Below the pieces are notes generated by a model, which was not told the origin of the DNA, ran no database searches, and saw nothing but the letters and a program-made list of their open reading frames with translations. The translations under genes were made by a program, and so were the position numbers. Shown here piece by piece: positions 10,501-18,500 of a stretch of 31,552 bases of DNA. The stretch's first letter is position 1. Each line of letters starts with the position of its first letter. The stretch is from Strigomonas culicis (lineage: Eukaryota; Euglenozoa; Kinetoplastea; Trypanosomatida; Trypanosomatidae): positions 1 to 31,552 of the forward strand of contig AUXH01000178.1 of the NCBI GenBank assembly GCA_000482145.1. Direction: 5' to 3'.

Positions 10501-11865
10501 GTCGCCGTGGCCAGAAACGTCGCTGAGGGCGAGTGAGCCGCCTTGTTGCCGGAAAGGCAAGCCGCAGAGCGTAACGGAGATCATGTCGAGTAGCGACTCC
10601 TCCAGCTTCGTCCGGTACTGGGGCGAGCAGGTGATCAGCTCACGCATCGACTCTACCAAGTTTGTCGATAGCCCCCACGTGTACACATTGCTGAGGCAGC
10701 TATCCACGTAGGCGCTCATATTGGGTGGCTCGGACGACTTGCAAACCGTCACAAAGCACTTCAGGGCTTCCCAGCAAGGTTCGTCACACGCCTGAATCAC
10801 ATTCACGGTGCACTCGCAGCAATTCTCCACATACGGCACAAAGTCATCCTTGTTGACAATGGTAATGATTTCAGACAACGTATCCAGTGCTTTCCCTCTT
10901 TGACGATTATTGTTGACAGAGTCGAGTATCAATGCTACACTATTTTTCAAGTCGGTTAACACAAAGAGGCGTGTGTCAAATCGACACAAGACAATCAGAC
11001 AACGAAACAACAGTTCCAAAAGCGCGGGCCATTTGACATACTTGGAAGTGAGGTAAGGAGCTAATATGTCCGACAGACTCTCGTATTTGAGGGCGTTTCC
11101 GATGATTCCTGTGGAGCTTATGACAATCGGCTCGAAGGCGAGGAGGCCAGCCGTCCGCCTTTCCTTTGCCTTTGCACTCAGCAAGTTGCTCATCTGCTTC
11201 AGAAGTCGTTCGTAAATTTCCGTCCGTACTTGCGGCGGCCGGTTCGATAAGAGCTTACTCGACAGCGCAAAGAGGCAAAGCGACTTGGCCCTAACATCCA
11301 CAGTTTCATCCGAGAGACAGTCCCAGAGCTTGTCGAACATTTCGCTCAGCTTTGGAAGAATGGCCATCGGAATCTGCGTTGCGACCTCTGACAGAATAAG
11401 CAGTCCGCAAATGCGGCGTCCGTGATTCTTAATGTCCCGTAGGGCTATCCAATTAAGGGCATCCTCGACCGTGCTGCGCAGAAAATCGGTCGCCATGCTG
11501 AAACCAAGTGTCTCCGCGAACGTCTTGGTGGCGGCATCGGCCACCTCGGGACTCTTGACGGCAGCCAGACAAAGACGAATGTAGCTGTTGCATTGCGTTT
11601 TTTGAAGCGCTGATAAATCCAAACCCAAGAGAATATCCAAGGCTGTCAGTTCGCACAGAATCTCCTGCTCCGGTCCGTTAACAACGTCAAAGTTGTCAAG
11701 ACACACTAAAAGAGACGATACAACATTTTCGTACTCTTGTATATTTTTCCGCTGAAGCTCTCTAGTCTGTGTAAGGCCCTCACGCACATATGCTGCCCGC
11801 AGTTCGGGATTTGCCGCCACTCCTCGGATCGATGCGGCAGTACGTTCCGAGTCGTTTGATTGCAT
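4540..11865 (-). CDS. TOR2: Target of rapamycin (TOR) kinase, probably TOR2
   Basis: This 2441-residue PI3K-related kinase has the full TOR layout: HEAT-type helical repeats over roughly the first 1200 residues, a FAT region, an FRB domain (about 1900-2000), a kinase domain and a C-terminal FATC ending GWYPFW. Catalytic features are intact: LLKGREDLR (Lys about 2069), GDRHPNN (from about 2225) and HIDFGDCFE (Asp about 2245). The block [22 protein letters not shown] is nearly identical to human mTOR, so this is a TOR and not ATM, ATR or SMG1. Kinetoplastids carry several TOR paralogues controlling growth, polarity and stress responses. TOR2 is preferred because CAF40 and beta-7 flank it, as I recall for T. 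brucei TOR2 (memory). The start is the first ATG after the AG ending at 11874; upstream sequence encodes only Phe/Ile/Tyr-rich read-through. Confidence 0.95.
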   Translation of the reverse strand: [2441 protein letters not shown]

Positions 11866-11873
11866 TAATGATA

Positions 11874-11900
11874 CTAAGTCAATGAAGAAGGAAAAAAAAA
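11874..11900 (-). promoter_or_regulatory. Predicted trans-splice signal of TOR
   Basis: A sense-strand pyrimidine tract (11900-11884) leads to an AG ending at 11874, 8 bases before the ATG. A competing signal exists upstream: a tract at 12131-12101 with an AG ending at 12096. Which one is used cannot be decided from sequence. Confidence 0.5.
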
Positions 11901-12233
11901 TGAAACAATAAATAAGAAACAAAAATATATAATAATAATCAGGTGCCACAAACGGCAAAGGGAACAAGAAAAATGACTATCCGGTTTATATCTGGACTAC
12001 AACCCAATATTGAGCGGAAAAAAAAAGAAGATGAAACAGTGGCAATAACAAGAGTACAATTTCAAAAAAAAAAACGATAAATAAAAAAAGTGTAACTGCC
12101 AATAGAAGAAGACAGGAGAGAGGAAAGAAATGATCATCAAGAGTGCACTGGAGTGGTGCTTAGCATGTGCTTTTCATCATACTCTTCATTTGTAGAGACG
12201 TGGAGAGATACCCTTCGATGTATGAGATACTAC

Positions 12234-12262
12234 TTTTTTTTTTTTCATCTGAAAAAAAAAAG
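12234..12262. repeat. T-run/A-run inverted repeat
   Basis: T12 plus C (12234-12246), a four-base spacer, then G plus A10 (12251-12261) form a potential 11-bp stem. The same bases act as a pyrimidine tract plus AG on the minus strand. Confidence 0.8.
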
Positions 12263-12369
12263 AAGATAGACCACGCATACACGCACACGTATACATAAAC
12301 GTATATAACAGTGCATATGCGACACGAAAAAGAACCCATTTATATCTCTAGCTTTTTAAATAAATAGTT

Positions 12370-13032
12370 CTATTGAATAATTGCTGTCTTTTCAAAACAA
12401 AATCCTTCCAGCTCCCAATTGGTCTGGACTTCAAACGGTTCGCCTATAACCACCTTATTGTCTCTCGCTTCGGCCATTTGAAACTTGTTGATCGCTCTAC
12501 ACTCGCGATAGAAGAGAACCATTAAGCAGTCCTTTATGACTGCTATTGCCTCCTCGCGAGACAGACCCTGGGGGTGGTTTTCCAGTGCCTGTCTTAGCAA
12601 GGGCAGTGCCATATGTGCACCGTATCCGGTTGCAACGCAGTTGTCTTCCCAGCGTGTACCGACATCGGTGACGCCACCGAGGAACAGCTCGCCGTTCCAA
12701 GAACCGATGAACACAAACTGGCACAGGCATGGCTCGAAGTCGCAGCGCTTCTTGTAAATGTGCCGATGGAGGTACGAGAACACTTCCTTGGGTGTAAACT
12801 CATCCACGTCGGAGTACAGGCGCTGGCGAATAATATTGTTCTCCACTTGCCGTGTCATCTCTTGAAAATCCGCATAGTCTCCTGTGGCGCATGTAGCGGA
12901 GTAGGAGCCCAAAAGTTTTATTCTCGGAATATTGGGCCACTTGGCAAGGGAGCCGTACGACAGCAGTGTGTCTGCGGCCAGAAGAACACCACCATTGTAC
13001 TTGATACCAATAACAGAACCACCAGAAGCCAT
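12370..13032 (-). CDS. 20S proteasome subunit beta-7 (PSMB4/Pre4 type)
   Basis: The 220-residue protein matches the non-catalytic beta-7 subunit of the 20S proteasome core (human PSMB4). Diagnostic blocks are GGVLLAADTLLSYGSLAKW, ATGDYADFQ, ATGYGAHMALPLLRQALE, FYRECRAINKFQMA and, near the end, VQTNWELEGF. No Thr-1 nucleophile or cleavable N-terminal propeptide is visible. MASGGSVIGIKY begins about where the mature human subunit does (TGTSVLGVKF). Beta-7 sits in the inner ring and has a structural role. The start at 13032 is the first ATG after the predicted acceptor at 13091; an in-frame GTG at 13080 lies in the 5' UTR and is rejected. It is encoded between QDPR and TOR. Confidence 0.95.
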   Translation of the reverse strand: MASGGSVIGIKYNGGVLLAADTLLSYGSLAKWPNIPRIKLLGSYSATCATGDYADFQEMTRQVENNIIRQRLYSDVDEFTPKEVFSYLHRHIYKKRCDFEPCLCQFVFIGSWNGELFLGGVTDVGTRWEDNCVATGYGAHMALPLLRQALENHPQGLSREEAIAVIKDCLMVLFYRECRAINKFQMAEARDNKVVIGEPFEVQTNWELEGFCFEKTAIIQ

Positions 13033-13398
13033 GATATCGGATTTGTAGATGTATATAGAAATATAGATACGGAGGTCCACGAACTGCTACCTTGAGATCG
13101 TTCACACGAAAGCCAACAGTAGTAATAATAGATGGATGAAATAACCGAATACCAAACAAACAAGCAAAAGAAAAAAAAGCTGTAACTGCGTAAAGTGAAT
13201 ATGTGGGAAGAGCAAAAAGCAATCAATACAGTGTCTATTCAAATCCAGTACTACAAATGGAAACAAGCAACGAGTGTTTTTTTTTTTTGTTGTTGTTATT
13301 GTTGTTCTGAAAGAAAGTGATAAACAGTCAATGTGATTATTATTATTATCATTAAAAACAATTCATTAGTTTTTCTTCTGCTTTCATTGCTAGAGTAC
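13033..13398. other. Intergenic region QDPR to beta-7
   Basis: It holds the QDPR 3' UTR, with an A-rich and AAC-repeat sense stretch around 13275-13308 and short ATT/AAT repeats near 13336-13350, followed by the beta-7 splice signal. Nothing else is recognised. Confidence 0.6.
13091..13180 (-). promoter_or_regulatory. Predicted trans-splice signal of beta-7
   Basis: A sense-strand tract (13180-13156) is followed by an AG-free stretch up to the AG ending at 13091. The 58-base 5' UTR contains no ATG, which supports the start at 13032. Confidence 0.55.
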
Positions 13399-14094
13399 CT
13401 ATTCGATCACAAAGCGCGTGGAGCCATCCTTTGTGGTGATCCGCACGAGCGATCCACTGGTAGGGCGTCCTGCCTCGCTATTGCTCCACTCAATAATTTG
13501 ATTCGCGACATCGCTCAGTGGCGTCCACTCCGATCGGGAGGCGTCGGGCATTGCTTGACGATTGCTCAACGTGTCAAGCGTCGTCGGCAGAAGACACAGA
13601 ACACTCCCCTTCTTTTCCTTCACGGCTTCATCCTGTGCCACACTCTTACAGAGAAAGTGTACGCTCGATTTTGCCAACCCGTACGCTAACATGGACGGGG
13701 TCGGCTGTGTCGCGGCCGCAGCTCCGGTCAAAACAAGCACCGACGCCGGTGCGCCCTTACGCGCGTAAACGTGCGCCGCGACGACGGACGAGAGGACAGA
13801 CTGCTGAAACAGCAGCTCCGCGTCTCTCGCGGCCGACGCGTGTGAGATGTCGCCGCCTGTCCAGCCCCCAGCCACGTTGACCACCGAATCAATTTTGTTA
13901 CTTCCTACAAACTCCAAGAGCTTATCCTGTGTAGTCGAAATCGAATCATTCTTGTCAATGAGATAAAAGGCGCCCGCGTCTTCAGGTTTGTGCAGATCAG
14001 CACAGAGTACACGCCACTGAGACTTCGAGAAAGCTCGCAGCACAGACCTTCCAAGCCCGCCGGAGGCCCCTATTAGCAATGCGGTCTTGACCAT
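13399..14094 (-). CDS. QDPR: Quinonoid dihydropteridine reductase
   Basis: This 231-residue short-chain dehydrogenase matches dihydropteridine reductase (EC 1.5.1.34), which uses NADH to reduce quinonoid dihydrobiopterin to tetrahydrobiopterin, for example after phenylalanine hydroxylation. The nucleotide-binding loop GASGGLG is at 9-15. The family-specific VNVAGGWTGG is at 72-81, and the catalytic pair is Y138/K142 in AYGLAK. PTTLDTLSNRQAMPDA and RPTSGSLVRITT match the QDPR C-terminal blocks, which separates it from PTR1 and generic SDRs. Length fits (human 244). Kinetoplastids cannot make pterins de novo, so recycling is expected to matter. The 5' UTR is predicted at only 18 bases. It is probably cytosolic, since no targeting signal is evident. 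Confidence 0.95.
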   Translation of the reverse strand: MVKTALLIGASGGLGRSVLRAFSKSQWRVLCADLHKPEDAGAFYLIDKNDSISTTQDKLLEFVGSNKIDSVVNVAGGWTGGDISHASAARDAELLFQQSVLSSVVAAHVYARKGAPASVLVLTGAAAATQPTPSMLAYGLAKSSVHFLCKSVAQDEAVKEKKGSVLCLLPTTLDTLSNRQAMPDASRSEWTPLSDVANQIIEWSNSEAGRPTSGSLVRITTKDGSTRFVIE

Positions 14095-14656
14095 CGCGAA
14101 TTATAATATGCGCTTAACGATAAGAAAAACAGAAAACAAAAAATGCACAGACTTTACGATACGAAGAAGAAATCTCGCAATACCAAAAACAGCAACAACA
14201 AAAAACTGTAAGAACGAGAAATAGAGAAGGTGAAAGGCATAAAACAATACACGAAGAGAGAAGACGTGTCTCACCGGAAAGATATGTACAATTGTAACAG
14301 TCCCCATGACATCGGAAAAAAAAAAACTGCACACGTATACATGTAGAAAGTTAAGAATAAGAATAAGGTGCATAGTTGTGTTGAATACTACAGTACTATA
14401 ATTATACGACTAACTAGGGGTTTTGGTTTTCCTTCAAGTAGTTGGTTCATTGAGTAGTGGTCTTTGACTTTGGCCGCAGATTGTTCATTCGGTGAAACTG
14501 CATCCTGTTCACAAGTTTTTGATCGTTGGTTTCACTGGTTGTTCCTATTGTTTCTGCAAAACAACAGTAAAAAACAAATCCTGCACTATTACCCGTTCAC
14601 TCCACTACTTCCACTATTTTGCAAGCGCGTATATGAATAGCCGCCACTTACATGTC
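14095..14656. other. Intergenic region NDUFB11-like gene to QDPR
   Basis: It holds the 3' UTR of the small membrane-protein gene and the QDPR splice signal. Additional T/C-rich sense tracts lie around 14150-14240. I looked for tRNA and snoRNA features and saw none. Confidence 0.55.
14113..14143 (-). promoter_or_regulatory. Predicted trans-splice signal of QDPR
   Basis: A sense-strand T-rich tract (14143-14120) is followed directly by AG ending at 14113, leaving an 18-base 5' UTR. Confidence 0.55.
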
Positions 14657-14995
14657 CTACCTTCTGTCAGGCTGAATGTCGCTGTCGAACGTTTTACCCT
14701 CTAAGATCATAAGCTCTTGAGCCTCTCGGCGGAGACGCATACGTCGCAGAGCCTCTTCGCGCGCCCAGTCCATGCGACTGTTCTGCTTCGAATAATACGC
14801 CCAGATGCCGAATTCTACGCCCAGAACGCCGAGCGCCACGTGCCAGACCTTCTCCCACATCGGCCAGTCGTCCCATTGGTAGCGAAACGTGGCGCGAGGC
14901 GTGTACGGGTAGGGGTCGCCGTCGCCCCATGCTAAGCGGCGAAACTTCGAACGGCGGAAGGCCATTTTGGCCATTTTCTGATTCCAAGAAGGCAT
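14657..14995 (-). CDS. Small single-pass membrane protein, NDUFB11/ESSS-like complex I subunit
   Basis: This 112-residue protein has a basic, aromatic N terminus (residues 1-45, many Arg/Lys and Trp/Tyr), one predicted membrane span (about 49-68) and a charged helical C terminus. The part after the span, SRMDWAREEALRRMRLRREA and then the short segment IQ near the end, resembles the NDUFB11 (ESSS) subunit of mitochondrial complex I, where human has [20 protein letters not shown], later FD and IQ. That supports an accessory subunit in the inner mitochondrial membrane. The match is short and by eye, and the protein is smaller than the human precursor (153 residues). The alternative is an unassigned kinetoplastid mitochondrial membrane protein. 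Confidence 0.6.
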   Translation of the reverse strand: MPSWNQKMAKMAFRRSKFRRLAWGDGDPYPYTPRATFRYQWDDWPMWEKVWHVALGVLGVEFGIWAYYSKQNSRMDWAREEALRRMRLRREAQELMILEGKTFDSDIQPDRR

Positions 14996-15029
14996 CTTTT
15001 GCTCTTTTCCTTACAATTTAAAACACAAG

Positions 15030-15049
15030 CTAAAAAAAAAAGGGGGGGG
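15030..15049 (-). promoter_or_regulatory. Predicted trans-splice signal of the NDUFB11-like gene
   Basis: On the sense strand C8 and T10 homopolymers (15049-15032) run directly into AG ending at 15030, a very compact signal. It gives a 34-base 5' UTR. Confidence 0.6.
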
Positions 15050-15094
15050 CACGTGCAAGTCAGTGTGACTTTTACGGTGTTAGAAGGAGAACAC

Positions 15095-15116
15095 AGAGAG
15101 AGAGAGAGAGAGAGAG
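15095..15116. repeat. (AG)11 microsatellite
   Basis: Eleven AG units; on the transcribed sense strand this is a (CT)11 pyrimidine tract upstream of the NDUFB11-like gene. Confidence 0.9.
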
Positions 15117-15542
15117 TCTACGAATACTAGGCAGATGTGTACAGTGCAACATGGCACGAAAATGGCTGTCGTAACGAGGTATGTCGACGCTACACAGGGT
15201 GGTCCTAACAACAAGTGAAAAAAAAAGAGACAAAATGAAACTGACACTAATCATACCGATAAAAAAACCACAGAAGTACAACAACAATAATAACCAAATC
15301 AACAGACACACCGTCTGATGTCTTCAAACAAATGCCTATCAAGAGAAACAAAAGAAGTATAATAAAAAAAAAGTGTTGGTTCACACAAAGAATTATAGTT
15401 ATCCTGCCAGCACCCATGATTTCTTAACAATCATCATCCTAAAAGAAAAGGTAAAGAGGAAAAAAGTACGCCTGTTCTTTCGCACCAAACCTACCAAGTA
15501 TACCTCGACAATCATACAAAGCAGCCATGATGATCGACAGCG

Positions 15543-18500
15543 TTAGATCTGATTCTGGAGACCTGCGCATTCGGCACCGTACTGCGCAATGGTGCAAACA
15601 GAGCATAGCTTGCCCTTGTACGTAGGTTTCGCCGGTGATAGACAAAAACTGCAGCGGATGAAGTCGACAGTTCCCTTGTACATCGGCTTGAGAGATTCGG
15701 AACAGAGCGTGTATGGATTTCTATCGTTGTAGTCGAGCTGAGCCGCGTCCGTGGGGTTTTTGTCTGCCTCCGCAATGATCGCGGCGGCTTGCTGCGCCTT
15801 GTTCTTCGGTGGCTCCAGCTCCAAGAGCCGCCGCGCCACACGCGCCGCCGTTGTGAGGTTCTTCTTCTTGAACGCCTTGCTCATCGCCTGCGCAAGCGCG
15901 AGCGCCAGGTGCGGCCGCTGTAGCTTGAAGTGCGTGAAGTAGAGCGCCAGCTCCAGCGCCTCCGTGGACGCACCCTCGGTGCCGCGCAGTTGGAGCTGCA
16001 CCCCTAGCGCGCGCGTATACTCCGCGGCGACGCTCTGCACCTCGCGCAACATGATCTTCTCTTCATCATTTCGCACGACCGAGAGCACCGACTGCAACAG
16101 AATATCCCGAAACAGGGTGTGCGCATCGGCAAAACGACCATCCACAAAAAGCTGATACCCTGCACGGAGACTTTCTTGGAAATTGCGGAGAGGTAGCAGG
16201 GGCGCGGCGCCCGCCAACGACCCGCCGTGAGCGGATACAGCGTACGGTGCGGACGCCGTGAGCACCGCCGGACGCGAAAAGTTGACGGAGGCCCACAGCA
16301 GCAGCATATGCTCGCGCAGGGGGGTCGGGTTTATGAGCCCGACCTGGCGGCGCAGCAGGTCCAGCGCCGTGTCGAAGGACCCGGCGGCAACGTGGAAGGC
16401 GGCGATGTTGCTGCTCTCCGTCCACTGATGCGAGATGGAAGGCAGTGCGGACGGGACCACAAAGCCGCCGTCCGACTGCGGCCCTTCCGTCGTCGTGAGC
16501 ACCGCGTTGACATCGATGTCCAAGTCGTCGTCGTCCCAGCCGCCACCCTCTCCGGCGCCGCTCCCCTGGCTCCCCCCGTTCGCCTGCGCAAAGCCGTTCT
16601 CGGATCCGTCGCCGCCCAGCTCGCTGCCGTCCTCGTCGTCCCACGCGGTCCCGGCGGTGTCCTCCAGCTGGACCTCCTCGCGCGCGAGGAGGTCCAGCTG
16701 CCCGGGCGCGCGCAGGAAGCGCGCAAAGACGGACTCCTGCATTTCGAGCATCGGCCAGTTTTCCGTCCTCGGCGTCGGCTTGGGGCTCTCCTGCGGCTTA
16801 AACACCTTCGTCGCTTCGATGTTCTGGGCGACGGCAGGATCCATCTTCGACTTGATACTCTCAGCAACCTCGCTAAGCCCATGCGACTTTGCTGTCAAGT
16901 ACGCCAGTGGAAGCTGACCGGCCCCCAGGAGCAGCCGAATGCGCTGCTGAAAATCCTCTAAGTAGAGCCCGTACTGCAATTTGAAGTTATCATCGGACGA
17001 CGAGTCGACCACGCTCGCGACAACGGGCATGTTGCCGGTGAGCAGTCCTTGCAGCGCAGACGTGTAGTAGTTGCCCGCCTTGGCGTTACACAGCTGAGAC
17101 AGCTGAATGTCACCAAAGTTAACGGCGGTATCCGCCAGGCGCCGCCAGACGGTTGGGTCGTTGAGCTGCTCCGCGGCGTCCTTGGCGGTACTGAGCGCCC
17201 CGCACTCGAGCGCGAGGTAGAAGCGCGTGAGCGGGTCCTTTGCAAAATACAGGGCGATCTCGGAGTACCCGTGTTTGTGCAGGTAGCCCACCAACGCCTG
17301 ACCCTTCAGCTCGTTCGATTGGATGAGTTTCAAGACATCGCGGAACGCCTGCTGATGCAGCATGAACTTGAAATTCAGCTCCACATTGTCGAGCACCTTG
17401 GTGATAATCTTCCCGCCTCTTGTGAGCAGCCAGATCGTGTCGCCGTCGGCCTTCACCAAGTACACCGCCGTTTTGGTGGTCGTGATCGTGCTCACCTCGC
17501 CATTGCGCAGGAAGCAGTACTTGAGGTGGTTGGACGTCGAGTAGTAGAGCACATCGCGCGTCTCATCGAAGGCGGCCGACTTGATGCGGGCGGACGGTTC
17601 GGAGAGCGTCGTCACCACCTTGAAGCGCTTGGTCAGCACCGTAATCGAGCTCTTTGTGATGAGTGCCACCTTCTGGTAGTCCTTGCTCCAAATCGCCTGT
17701 TTGACGCCCTTTATATCGACGTCCGCTACCGCACTGTGCTGCGCGACCTGGTAGAGGTGTGTGCCGTTCTCACTGAGACACACCACACTGCCGGGAGGTC
17801 CGTGGAAAACGGCAAGGCAGCGGAAGGTGGTGGGCAGCGTTTTTTCCTTGTTGTCACTGAGTGCCATGGACGTCAGGTGACCGTCCTTGTTAACGTAGGC
17901 CAGCTTGTTAGGGCCGAAGAAAACAACATCCGATGCGGCATTGAACACGTAGTACGTGTCCTTACCTGGCACAGGAAAACCACCCTTCGAAAACTCGAGC
18001 ACCTCGCACGCGTCCCCGTCTTTTCCATACGAGACAGCCACGCGGTTATCGGCCGGGTTGAAGGAGATCGCTGTCGGGGGCTTCAAGTGCGTCTTCATGT
18101 TCATCGTCTCAGCCGTTTTCCCCTGCAGCGTGGCGTGGTGCAACGTGTTGCCGTACGCGAAGGCGAGGCGACCCCCCACCATTAGAAACGGTGGGCGCTC
18201 GCGGAACAGTTTAAACACTTGGAGACCTGTGTCGTGACCGGCAGCGATAAGATTGCAGGACGGAAGAGTCGAGAGGATCCAGAACCGATCCATGTCACGA
18301 CGCATCACCGACACGGTGTTGTATCCTGTGGCATTCGCATTTTGTCCAAAGACGCGGACAGTGCGATCCTCGCTGCAGGAAATGACGAAGTCTTTAAGAA
18401 AGGACACGCACACCACATTATCCGTATGCTCACGAGGTAAGAACTTCTTTACCAATTCGTTGTTCCCAAGATACCAGACAACGACGGTGTGGTCATCGGA

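Larger units (their letters stand above)
11866..12369. other. Intergenic region beta-7 to TOR
   Basis: It holds the 3' UTR of the proteasome gene and two candidate TOR splice signals. It also contains a T12/A10 inverted run at 12234-12262, which on the minus strand reads as a pyrimidine tract, AG and then ATG with a 20-codon frame (12248-12186). Confidence 0.6.
14996..15542. other. Intergenic region COPA to NDUFB11-like gene
   Basis: It holds the COPA 3' UTR, an (AG)11 run at 15095-15116 that reads as CT on the sense strand and may be an extra pyrimidine tract, and the splice signal of the next gene. No other feature was found. Confidence 0.6.

Noticed and set aside
11866..11967. N-terminal extension of TOR (34 residues)
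   Set aside because: Phe/Ile/Tyr-rich read-through of the splice region upstream of the AG ending at 11874.
17049..18185. 378-codon plus-strand open frame opposite COPA
   Set aside because: It is antisense to a strongly supported gene, has no recognisable domain, and is explained by codon composition of COPA.
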